64,000 nt of DNA from Sapria himalayana (taxonomy: Eukaryota; Streptophyta; Magnoliopsida; Malpighiales; Rafflesiaceae): positions 248,001-312,000 of the forward strand of contig JAREIK010012397.1 in assembly GCA_029783825.1 (NCBI GenBank). Direction: 5' to 3'. The position numbers were made by a program, and so were the translations under genes. Position 1 is the first letter of the stretch. Each line of letters begins with the position of its first letter. The notes under the pieces were generated by a model. It worked only from the letters and a program-made list of their open reading frames with translations. It was not told the DNA's origin and made no database searches. This document shows positions 52,187 to 64,000 of this stretch, piece by piece.

Positions 52187-54725
52187 AAAATAATTTTTAA
52201 AATTTTTTGACATGTGAATACTATGTATAATTATAATAATCTTACTAATTATATATCATATAAATTCAATATAAACAATTCTAATGATAGATATTATAAT
52301 AATGATCAAAAATTAAATTAATAAACTATTATTAATAATATAAATATTAATTAAAATATATTTCATAACACAAAATGATTCAAAATCAAATCAAAATAGA
52401 ATACTAAATAATAATATTTAAATTTTAAATATTATAGAAAATCAAAATTTTCTGTCCTTTTTATAAGCTTATATTTTTTTTGATTAAAAATAAATTATTT
52501 AAATAATATTTGTCTCACTCAAAATTTATTTTGTAATTAATTTTTCTAAAAAATTAAACTATAAATAATTAAAATGAATATTTAAAATTATAATAAATAG
52601 AAATAAAAATGAGATTTATTATTTATTATTTATTAAGTAGTATATAGATGTTAAAATCTTTATGTATTTAGGGGTTTCGGGGTTTATGAGCTTACTAATT
52701 TAAGTAAGTAAGCATTTAATGGTATATAGATTTAATTTAAAAAATAAAATAACTAAAAATTTATTTTTATTATTTTTCTAATTTTTTAAGATTATAACCT
52801 TTCAAAATATAATAATTTTTAAATTTTTTTCAAAAGTGAATACAATATTTATTTATAATAATCATAATAATTATATATCATATAAATTCAATATAAACAA
52901 TTTTAATGATAGATATTCTAATAATTATTAAAAAATCAATTAAAAATCTATTATGAATAATATTGATATTACTTAAAATATAATATCAAAACCTAAAATG
53001 ATTCAAAATCAAAGCAATATATATTACTATATAATAATTATTTGTTTTTAAATTTTAATTCTTTTTATAAGCTTATCAAAAATTTTATTAAAAATAATCT
53101 TTATAAATTATATTTTTAAATCATAATTTATTTTATAATTAATACATATATAAATATAAAAAACTAAATAATCAAAATGAATTTTTTAAATTATAATGAA
53201 AACAAATAAAAATGAAATTTATTATTTATTATTTAGGGTATACCAATTTCAAGGATTATTTATATAGAGGTATCGGGATTTTGTAGTTTAGTGATTTAAA
53301 TGTTTAGAAATTTAGTGGTGTATAGGTTTTATTTAAACAATAGAATAACAAAGAAAAAATATTTTTTTTTTATTTTTTCATATTTTCAAAGTTTATAACT
53401 TTGAAAATCTGATAATTTTAAAATTGTTTTCAAAAGGGACTACAATATTTATTTATAATAATCAATATATTTATATAACATATAAATTCAATATAAACAT
53501 TTTTATTGATAAATATTCTAATAATGATTAAAAAATAACTTAATAATCTATTATTAATAAGATAGATATCAATTAAAATATAATTACAAAACCTAAAATG
53601 ATTCAAAAGCAAAGCAAAATATATTACTATATAATAAATTTTTGTTTTGAAATTTTTTTGTCATTTAAAAAGTTTATCTATAATTTTTTGATTAAAAATA
53701 ATTTACATAAATTGTATTTGTGTAACTCATAAATTATTTTGTAATTAATAATTATATTATAATTAACAAATAAATAATTAAAATGAATATTTAAAATTAT
53801 AATTAAAAATAATGAGATTCATAATTTATTTTTTAGGGTATACCGGTCTAATTTAAATTATATCTGTCTTACTATTAATTTTTTTTGTAATTAATATTTC
53901 TAAAAAAATAAACTAAAAATTAATTAAAATAAAAATTTAAAATTATACTGAATAAAAATTAAAATGATATTTATGATTTATTATTAATGTATACTAGATT
54001 AGTGGTTTAAGTATATTGAGGTTTTGTCTTTTAGAAGTTTAGAGATTTAGGTTTTTAGGCATTTAGTGGTTTATTGGTTTTATTTAATCAATAAAATAAC
54101 AAAAAAAAAATTGTAATTTTTTCTCATTTTCATAGGTTATAACCTTTGAAAATATAATAATATTTAAATTTTTTGAAATGTGAATATAATATTTAGTTAT
54201 AATAATATTAATAATTAGATATTATATATATTCATTATAAATAATTTTATTGATAGAGATTATAATAATGATCAAAAATTAAATTAATAAACTATTAATA
54301 ATAAGATAGATATTAATTAAAAGATATTTACAAAACCCAAATTTATTCAAAATTAAATTAAAATATATTACTGGATAATAATTTTTAATTTTTAAATTTT
54401 TACTTCTTTTATAACCTTATATATTTTTTTTGATAAAAAATAAATTATTGAAATTATATTTGTGACACTCATAATTTATTTTATAATAAATATTTCTATA
54501 AAAATAAACTAATAAATAATTAAAATGAATATTTAAAACTATAATAAATAGAAATTAAAATTAGATTTATTAATTATTATGTATTATATATCAGTTTAAT
54601 GGTTTATGTATTTAGGTTTTACGCGGTTTAGGTGTTTACTGATTTAATTGTGTATGCATTTAGTGGTTTATAGCTTTTATTTAAAAATTAAAATAACAAA
54701 ACAATTATTTTTATTATTTTTTGAT

Positions 54726-54755
54726 ATTTTCAAAGGTTATATAACCTTTGAAAAT
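54726..54755. repeat. Satellite palindrome with central TA insertion, symmetry intact
   Basis: A perfect 30-bp palindrome with core GGTTATATAACC. The two extra bases are themselves symmetric, so the dyad is kept. Confidence 0.85.
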
Positions 54756-57700
54756 TTAATAATTTTTAAATTTTTTCAAAAGTTAAATAATATTTAGTTA
54801 TAATAATCATTATATTTATATATCATATAAATTCAACATAAACAATTTTAGTTATAAATATTCTAATAATGATCAAAAAATAAATTAATAATCTATTATT
54901 AAAAGATTGATATCAATTAAAATATAATTACAAAACATAAAATGATTCATAAGCAAAGCAAAATATATTACTTATAATAATTTTTTGTTTTGAAATTTTT
55001 TTTATTTTAAAAAGTTTATTTATATTTTTTTGATTAAAAATAATTTACATAAATTATATTTTTCTAACTCATAATTTATTTTTTAATTAATATTTATATA
55101 AAAATAAAAAATTAATAATTAAAATGGATATTTAAAATTATAATGAAAAAAAAAATAAGATTTATTATTTATTATTTATGGTATACCGGTTTAATTTAAG
55201 TTATATCTGTCTCACTAATAATTTATTTTGTAATTAATATTTCTATAAAAATTAACTGATAAATAATTAAAATAAAAATTTTAAATTATACTGAATAAAA
55301 AATAAAATGAGATTTATGATTTATTATTAATGTATACTAGTTTAATGGTTGAAGTATTCTGTCATTTTGTCTTTTAGGAGTTTAGCAATTTATGTTTTTA
55401 GGCATTTAGTGATTTATAGGTTTTATTTAAACAATAAAATAAGAAAAAAAAATTGTAATTTTTTGTCATTTTCAAATGTTATAACCTTTTAAAATTTAAT
55501 AATATTTAAAATTTTTTGAAATTTGAATACAATATTTAATTATAATATTTTTAATAATTCTATATCATATAAAATAAATATAAACAATTTTATTGATAGA
55601 TATTATAATAATGATCAAAAATTAAATTAATAAACTATTTATAATAAGATAGATATTAATTAAAAAATATTTACAAAACCAAAATTGATTCAAAATTAAA
55701 GTAAAAAATATTACTAGATAATAATTTTTAATTTTTTAAATTTTGCTTCTTTTATAAGCATATATACTTTTTTTGATTAAAAATAAATTATATAAATTAT
55801 ATTTGTCTCACTCATAATTTATTTTGTAAAAAATATTTCTATAAAATAAACTTATAATAAATTATATTGAATATTTAATATAATAATAAATTGAAATAAA
55901 AATTAAATTTCTTAATTATTAAGTAGTATATAGCAGTTTAATGGTTTATGTATTTAGGCATTACCAGCCTTATGAGTTTACTAATTTTACTATGTATGCA
56001 TTTAGTGGTTTATAAGTTTTATTTAAAATTTAAAATAACAAAATATTTATTTTTATTATTTTTTGATATTTTCAAAGGTTATAACATTTGAAAATATAAT
56101 AATTTTTAAATTTTATTCTAATGTGAATTCAATATTTAGTTATAATAATCTTTATATTTATATATCATATAAATTCAATATAAACAATATTATTGATGAA
56201 TATTCTAATAATTATCAAAAAATAAATTAATATTCTATTATTAATAAGATAGATATCAATTAAAATATAATTACAAAACCTATAATGATTAAGATGCAAA
56301 GAAAATTATTTACTATATAATAATTTTTTGTTTTTAATTTTTTTTTTCTTTTAAAAAGTTTATCTAAATTTTTTTGATGAAAAATAATTTATATAAATTA
56401 TATTTGTCTAACACATAATTTATTGTTTAATTAATATTTATATAAAAATAAACAAATAAATAATTAAAATGAATATTTAAAATTATAATGAAAAAAAATT
56501 TAGATTTATTCTTTATTATTTAGGGTATACCAGTTTAATTTAAATTATATATATCTCACTAATAATTTATTTTGTAATTAATATTTCAATAAAAATGAAC
56601 TAATAAATAATTAAAATAAAAATTTAAAATTATTCTGAATAAAAATTAAAATTAGATTTATAAATTAATATTAATGTATACCAGTTTAATATTTTAAGTA
56701 TTTACAGGTTTTGACGTTTAGGACTTAAGCAATTTATGCTTTTAGGCATTTAGTGGTTTATAGGTTTTGTTTAAACAATGAAATAACAAAAAAATTATTT
56801 TTGATATTTTTTCACATTTTCAAAGATTATATCCTTTGACAATATAATAATTTTAAATTTTATTTAAAATGTGAATACAATATTTAGTAATAATAATCAA
56901 TATAATTATATATGATATAAACTAAACAAAAACAATTTTATTCATAGATATGATATCAATTATCAAAAAATAAATTAATATGTTATTATTAATATGAAAG
57001 ATATAAATTTAAATATAATTAAAAACCTAAAATGATTCAAAAACAATGTAAAATTTATTACTAAATAATAATTTTTGTTATTTAGTTTTTGCTTCTTTTT
57101 ATAATCTTATATATTTTTTTGATGAAAAATAAATTATTTAAATTATATTTGTATCACTCATAATTTATCTTGTAATTAATATTTCAATATATTATTTAAA
57201 TTATATTTAAGGTTTACGAGTTTAAAGGTTTAAGTATTTAGTGGCTTCGAGGTTTAGGAGTTTATAGATTTATGTTTTTCGGCAATTAAAGGTTTATAAG
57301 TTTTATTTAAGCAATGATATAACAAAAAATTTATTTTTGCTATTTTTTATCATTTTTGAAGGTTATAACCTTTGAAAATATAACAATTTTTAAATTTTTT
57401 TCTATATGTGAATACTATATTTAGTTATGATAATCTTAATAATTATATATCATGTAAATTCAATATAAACAAAAATATTGATAAATATTATATTAATGAT
57501 CAAAAAATAAATTAATAAACTATTATTATTAAGAAAGATTTTATATAAAATATATTTGCAAAACATAAATTTATTCAAAATCAAAATAAAATATATTACT
57601 AAATAATAATATTTTTGATGTTTTGCTTCTTTTTATAAGTTTATATTTTTTTTATTAAAAGTAAATTATTAAAATTATATTTGTCTTCCTCATAATTTAT

Positions 57701-58939
57701 TTTTAATTTATAATTCTATAAAAATAAACTAATAAATAATTAAAATGAATATTTAAAACTATAATGAATACAAATAAAATAGAGATTTATTATTTATTAT
57801 TTATTATTTGTAATTTTTTTTTATTTTCATAGGTTATAACCTTTGAAAATATAATAATATTTAAAATTTTTTGAAATGTAAATACTATGTATAATTAATT
57901 TAATCTTACTAATTATAAATCGTATAAATTCAATATAAATAATTTTAATGGTATATATTATAATAATGATCAAAAATTAAATTAATAAACTATTAATAAA
58001 AAAATAAATATTAATTAAAAAATATTTATAAAACCCAAATTGATTCAAAATTAAAGTAAAATATATTACTGGATAATAATTTTTAATTTTTAATTTTCTA
58101 TTTCTTTTATAAGCATATTTTTTTTATTAAAAATAAATTAAATAAATTATATTTGTGGCACTCATACTTTATTTTGTAATATATAATTTTTTAAAAATAA
58201 ACTTATAAATAATTAAAATGAATATTTAAAATTATAATAAATAGAAATAAAAATTAGATTTATTAATTATTAAGTAGTATATAGTAGTTTAATAGTTTAT
58301 GTATTTAGGCATTAAGGGGTTTATGAGTATACTTATTTTACTGTGTATGCATTTAGTGGTTTATAGGTTTTATTTAAAAAAAAATAAAAAAAAAATTATT
58401 TTTATTATTTTTTTATATTTTCAAAGGTTATTACCATTGAAAATATAATAATTTTTAAATTTTTTTCAGAAGTGAATAAATATTTATTTATAATAATCAT
58501 AATAATTATATATCATATAAATTCAATATAAACAATTGTATTGATAGATATTCTAATAATTATCAAAAAATAAATTATAATTCTATTACGAATAAGATTG
58601 ATATTACTTAAAATATAATATCAAAACCTAAAATGATTCAAAAGCAAAGCAAAATATATTACTTAATAATAATTATTTATTTTTAAATTTTTATTCTTTT
58701 TATAATCTTATCAATTTTTTAATGAAAAATAATTTTTATAAATAATATTTTTAAATCATAATTTATTTTATAATTAATATATATATATAGATAAAAAAAT
58801 AAACAATCAAAATGAATTTTTTTAATTATAATAAAAACAAATAAAAATGAGATTTATTAATTATTATTTAAGGTCAACCCGTTTAAACGATTATATATAT
58901 AGGGGTATCGAGATTTTGTAGTTTAGTTATATAAGTGTT

Positions 58940-61400
58940 TTGGCATTTAGTGATTTATAGTTTTTATTTAAACAATAAAATAATAAAAAAATATTTTTTT
59001 TTTCACATGTTCAAAGGTTATAATATTTGAAAATATAATAATTTTAAAAATTTTTTAAAAATGAGAATACAATATTTAGTAATAATAATTATTATCACTA
59101 TATATAATATAAACTAAATATAAACATTTTTATTTATAATATTATATCAATTATCAAAAATAAATTAATAAACTAATATTAATATCTTAGATATAAATTA
59201 AAATATAATTAAAAACCTAAAATGATTCAAAATCAATGTTAAATTTATTACTAAATTATAATTTTTTTTTTAGTTTTTGCATCATTTTATAAGCTTATAT
59301 TTTTTTTTTGTTGATAAATATAATATTTGAATTATATTTGTCACTCATAATTTATTTAGTAATTAATATTTTTATAAATTATTTAAATTATATTTAAGGT
59401 TTACGAGCTTAAAGGTTTAGGTATTTAGGGGCTTCGGGGTTTAAAAGTTTAGAGATTTATGTATTTAGTCATTTAATAGTTTATAAGTTTTATTTAAACA
59501 ATGATATAACAAAAAATTTATTTTTGTTATTTTTTCTCATTTTTGAAGGTTATAACCTTTAAAAATATAACAATTTTTAAATTTTTTATGTTTGTGAATA
59601 CTATATTTAGTTATGTAATCTTAATAATTATATATCATATTAATTTAATATAAACAATTATATTGAATTATTAATGATCAAAATATATATTTGCAAATAA
59701 AATATATCATGTTAATTCAAAAAATATTGATAGATATTTTATTAATGATCAAAAAATAAATTAATAAACTATTATAAATAAGATATATATTTTTTAAAAT
59801 ATATTCACAAAATGTAGATTTATTCAAAATCAAAGTAAAATATAATACTAAATAATAATTTTTTGATGTTTTACTTCTTTTTATAAGTTTCTATTTTTTT
59901 GTTATTAAAAGTAAATTATTTAAATTATATTTGCCTTCCTCATAATTAATTTTTAATTTATAATTCTATAAAAATAAACTAATAAATAATTAAAATGAAT
60001 ATTTAAAATTATAATGAATACAAATAAAATTGAGATATACTATTTATTATTCAGGATATACTAGTTTAATGGTTTAAGTATTTAGGTGTTTTGGGGGTTA
60101 GTGAATTAAGTGTTTAGGACAGTAGTGATTTATAGTTTTTATTTAAAGAATAAAAAAATAAAAAATTAAATATTTTGATTTTTTTTTTAATTTTTGAAGG
60201 TTATAACATTTGAAAATATAATAATTTTTAAATTCTTTTAAATGTTAATATAATATTTAGTTATAATGTTCTTAATAATTATATATAATGTAAACTCAAT
60301 ATAAATAATTTTATAAATAGATATTATAATAATGATCAATAAAAAATTAATAAACTATTATTAATAAGAATGATATAAATTAAAATAAAATTGCAAAAAC
60401 TATCATAATTCAAAATCAAAATAAAATATATTACAAAATTATAAATTTTTGTTTTTTAAATTTTGCTTTTTTTATCAGCAAATATTTTTTTTTGATAAAA
60501 AATAAATTATTTAAAATAGATCTGTCTTACTAATAATTTATTTTATAAATAATATTTCTATAAAAATAAACTGATAAATAAGTAAAATAAAAATGTATAA
60601 TTACACTTAATAAAAATTAAAATGATATATATGATTTATTATTAATGTATACCAATTTAATAGTTTAAGTATTTAGAAATTTTGTCATTTAGGACTTTAG
60701 AAATTTATGTTTTTAGGCATTTAATGGTTTATAGGTTTTATTTAAATGATAAAATAACTAAAAAAATTTGTAATTTTTTTGTCAATTTCATAGGTTATAA
60801 CCTTTGAAAATATAATAATATTTACAATTTTTTGAAATGTGAATAATATATTCAGTTATAATAATTTTAATAATTATATATCATATAAATTCAATATAAA
60901 TAATTTTATTGATAGATATTATAATAATGATCAAAAATTAAATTAATAAACAATTAATAATAAGATAGATATTAATTAAAAAATATTTACAAAACCGAAA
61001 TTGATTCAAAATTAAAGTAAAAAATATTACTGGATAATAATTTTAAATTTTTAAATTTTACTTCTTTTATAAGCGTCTATAGTTTTTTTGATTAAAAAAA
61101 ATTATATAAATTATATATGTCGCACTCATAATTTATTTTGTAATAAATATTTCTATAAAATAAACTTATAAATAATTAAAATGAATATTTAAAATAATAA
61201 TAAACTGAAATAAAAATTATATTTCTTAATTATTAAGTAGTATATAGCAGTTTAATGGTTTATCTATTTAGGCATTACGGGCCTTAGTAGTTTACTGATT
61301 GTATTTTGTATGCATTTATTGGTTTATAGGTTTTATTTAAAAAATAAAATAACAAAAAATTTATTTTTATTATTTTTTGATATTTTCAAAGGTTATAACA
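58940..61400 (-). repeat. Higher-order repeat block c-d-e-a-b (reverse orientation)
   Basis: Blocks near 58960 (c, GGGGTATCGAGATTTTGTAG), 59470 (d, GGGGCTTCGGGG), 60130 (e, GGTGTTTTGGGGGTTAG), 60720 (a) and 61320 (b, GGCATTACGGGCC). This mirrors the b-a-e-d-c order of the forward array. Confidence 0.6.
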
Positions 61401-62131
61401 TTTGAAAATATAATAATTATTAAATTTTTTTCAAATGTGAATTCAATATTTAGTTATAATAATCATTATATTTATATATCATATAATTCAATATAAACAA
61501 TTTTATTGATAAATATTCTAAAAATGATCAAAAAATAAAGTAATAATCTATTATTAATAAGTTAGATATCAATTAAAATATGATAAAAAAACCTAAAATG
61601 ATTCAGAAGAAATCAAAATATATTACTATATAATAATTTGTTGTTTTGAAATTTTGTTTCTTTTAAAAAGTTTATCCATATTTTTTTGATGAATATCAAT
61701 TTATATAAATTATATTTGTCTAACTCATAATTTATTTTATAATAAATATTTATATAAAAATAAACAAATAAATAATTAAAATGAATATTTAAAAATATAA
61801 TGAAAAAAATAATATTGCGATTTATTATTTATTATTTTGGGTATACCAGTCTAATTTAAATTCGATCTGTCTCACTAATAATTTATTTTATAATTAATAT
61901 TTCTATAAAAATAAACTAACAAATAATTAAAATAAAAATTTAAAATTATACTGAATAAAAATTAAAATGAGATTTATGAATTATTATTAATGTATAACAG
62001 TTTATTATTTTAAGTATTTATAGGTTTTTTCGTTTATGACTATAGCGATTTATGTTTTTAGGCATTTAGTGGTTTATAGGTTTTATTTAAACAATGAAAT
62101 AACAAAAAAATTATTTTTGATATTTTTTCAC

Positions 62132-62159
62132 ATTTTCAAAGGTTATAACCTTTGAAAAT
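62132..62159. repeat. 28-bp perfect palindrome in satellite monomer
   Basis: Exact copy of the GGTTATAACC-centred palindrome; duplicated with its monomer at 63295-63322. Confidence 0.85.
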
Positions 62160-63294
62160 GTAATAATTTTAAAATTTTTTAAAATTGTGAATACAATATT
62201 TAGTAATAATAATAATTATAATTATATATAATATAAACTAAATATAAACAATTTTCTTGGTAGATATGATATCAATTATCAAAAAATAAATTAATATACT
62301 ATTATTAATATGATAGATATAAATTAAAATATAATTGCAAAACCTAAAAATATTCAAAATCCAAGTAAAATAAATTACGAAATAATAATATTTTTTTAGT
62401 TTTTGCTTCCTTTTATAAGCTTATATTTTTTTTTGATGAAAATAAATTATTTAAATTATATTTTTATCACTCATTATTTATTTTGTAATAAATAATTTAA
62501 TAAATTATTTAAAATATATTTAAGGTTTACGAGTTTAAAGGTTTAAGTATTTAGGTGCTTTTGTGTTTAGGAGTTTAGATGTTTATGTGTTTAGGCATTT
62601 AGTTGTTAATAAGTTTTATTTAAACAATGATAAAACAGAAAATATATTCTTATTATTTTTTTAAATTTTGAAGGTTATAACCTTTGAAAATATAATAATT
62701 TTTAAATTTTTTTCATATGTAAATATAATATTTAGTTATAATAATCTTAATAATTATAAGTCATTTAAATTGAATATATATAATTACATTGCTAGATATT
62801 ATAATAATGATCAAAAAAAATTTAATAAACTATTATTAATAAGATAGATATTATTTAAAATATATTTGCAAAATCTAAATTTATTCAAAATCAAAGTAAA
62901 ATATATTACTTAATATTAATTTTTTTAATGTTTTGCTTTTTTTATAACTATATATTTAATTTATTATAAATAAATTATTTAAATTAATTTGTTTCACTCA
63001 TAATTAATTTTGTAATTTATAATTCTATAATAATAAACTAATATATAATTAAAATGAATATTTAAAATTATAATGAATACAAATAAAATTGAGATTTATT
63101 ATTTATTGTTCAAGATATACTGGTTTAATTGTTTAAGTATTTAGGTGTTTTTGGGTTTAGGAGTTTAGTGATTTAAGTATTTAGAGGTTTTTTCATTTAT
63201 GACTATAGAAATTTATGTTTCTAGGCATTTAGTGGTTTATTGGTTTTATTTAAACAATGAAATAACAAAAAAATTATTTTTGATATTTTTTCAC

Positions 63295-63322
63295 ATTTTC
63301 AAAGGTTATAACCTTTGAAAAT
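63295..63322. repeat. 28-bp perfect palindrome in satellite monomer
   Basis: Exact copy, the duplicate of 62132-62159. Confidence 0.85.
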
Positions 63323-64000
63323 GTAATAATTTTAAAATTTTTTAAAATTGTGAATACAATATTTAGTAATAATAATAATTATAATTATATATAATATAAA
63401 CTAAATATAAACAATTTTCTTGGTAGATATGATATAAATTATCAAAAAATAAAGTAATATACTATTATTAATATGATAGATATAAATTAAAATATAATTG
63501 CAAAACCTAAAAATATTCAAAATCCAAGTAAAATAAATTACTGAATATTAATTTTTTTTAGTTTCTGCTTCCTTTTATAAGCTTATATTTTTTTTTGATG
63601 AAAATAAATTATTTAGGTGTTTTTTTATTGTGAATATAATATTTAGTTATAATAATCTTAATAATTATATATAATGTAAATTAAATATAAATAATTTTAT
63701 TAATAGATATTATAATAATGATCAATAAATAAATTAATAAACTATTTTTAATAAGAATGATATAAATTAAAATATAATTGTAGATCTAAAATGATTCAAA
63801 ATCAAAATAAGATATATTACTAAATAATAATTTTTTATTTTAAAAATTTTGTCTCATTTTATAAGCATATATTTTTTTTGATGAAAAATAAATTATTTAA
63901 ATTATATCTGTCTCACTAATAATTTATTTTGTAATTAATATTTCTATAAAAATAAATTGATAAATAATTATAATTGAATATTTAAAATTATAATGAATAC

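Larger units (their letters stand above)
62030..63612 (-). repeat. Local duplication of a monomer (offset 1163 bp)
   Basis: About 415 bp at 62030-62445 recurs at 63193-63610 with roughly a dozen differences, far closer than neighbouring monomers. Both carry a perfect 28-bp palindrome (62132-62159 and 63295-63322). Just after the second copy, at about 63613, the sequence jumps to a different monomer type (GGTGTTTTTTATTGTGAATAT), marking a breakpoint. Confidence 0.8.
50735..64000 (-). repeat. AT-rich satellite array, reverse orientation (segment 6)
   Basis: About 13.3 kb of satellite reaching the window end. The first part matches the reverse complement of the sequence ending at 31331 (shared GTTATACTAATCATTATATT and the TTTATTA run). 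Block order on the + strand includes c (58960), d (59470), e (60130), a (60720), b (61320), the mirror of b-a-e-d-c. A local duplication occurs at 62030-63610. From about 63657 the sequence matches 31361-31700 directly. The open frame 53430-53612 is satellite-derived. No gene. Confidence 0.9.

Noticed and set aside
1..64000. A single large palindrome centred near 31350
   Set aside because: Element A and the hAT copies are not placed symmetrically about 31350, and three different inverted pairings with different centres are needed.
1..64000. Organellar or bacterial origin because of extreme AT content
   Set aside because: No organelle or bacterial genes, rRNA or tRNA seen. Plant-type hAT transposons and telomere heptads indicate nuclear plant DNA.
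1..64000. CRISPR-like array from regularly spaced palindromes
   Set aside because: Spacing is 500-760 bp with related, not unique, intervening sequence and no associated genes; it is satellite DNA.

Overview
The window looks like plant nuclear heterochromatin. It is dominated by a very AT-rich satellite with monomers of roughly 530-760 bp. It carries two decayed hAT-superfamily transposons of the plant BED-zinc-finger (RICESLEEPER/Ac-like) type, and two copies of an unrecognised 2.5-3 kb element containing degenerate Arabidopsis-type telomere sequence (CCCTAAA). I found no intact cellular gene, rRNA, tRNA or CRISPR array. Almost all short open frames are chance products of the satellite. The species cannot be named from the sequence.

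Layout. 'Forward' means that the telomere-like strand (CCTAAA-type heptads) of the satellite reads on the + strand. 1-7160: forward satellite. 7161-9630: element A. 9631-15010: forward satellite. 15011-18522: hAT copy 1, transposase on the minus strand. 18523-31339: forward satellite with a visible higher-order order of monomer types. 31340-31359: a bare hAT terminus, after which satellite orientation flips. 31360-35549: reverse satellite. 35550-38522: element A' (inverted, with an internal 557-bp tandem duplication). 38523-47032: reverse satellite, interrupted at 41961-42538 by a single-copy 578-bp insert. 47033-50726: hAT copy 2, transposase on the plus strand. 50727-64000: reverse satellite.

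Each satellite monomer has recurring parts. One is a 28-bp perfect palindrome built on GGTTATAACC. Next is a block of about 90 bp with a 7-bp rhythm resembling degenerate telomere repeats. The rest is two AT-rich stretches of lower complexity. Five block variants, here called a-e, recur in the order b-a-e-d-c on the telomere-like strand.

The two halves are inverted relatives but not one simple palindrome. Positions 1-14950 match the reverse complement of about 32160-46300, including A and A'. The hAT copies and their flanks match each other in inverted orientation. The sequence just left of 31340 matches the reverse complement of that starting at 50727. Two structural breakpoints (about 14950 and 31359) lie at or inside hAT ends. 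This suggests that hAT termini took part in rearranging the array. All homology statements are by-eye alignments and should be confirmed with a self-dot-plot.
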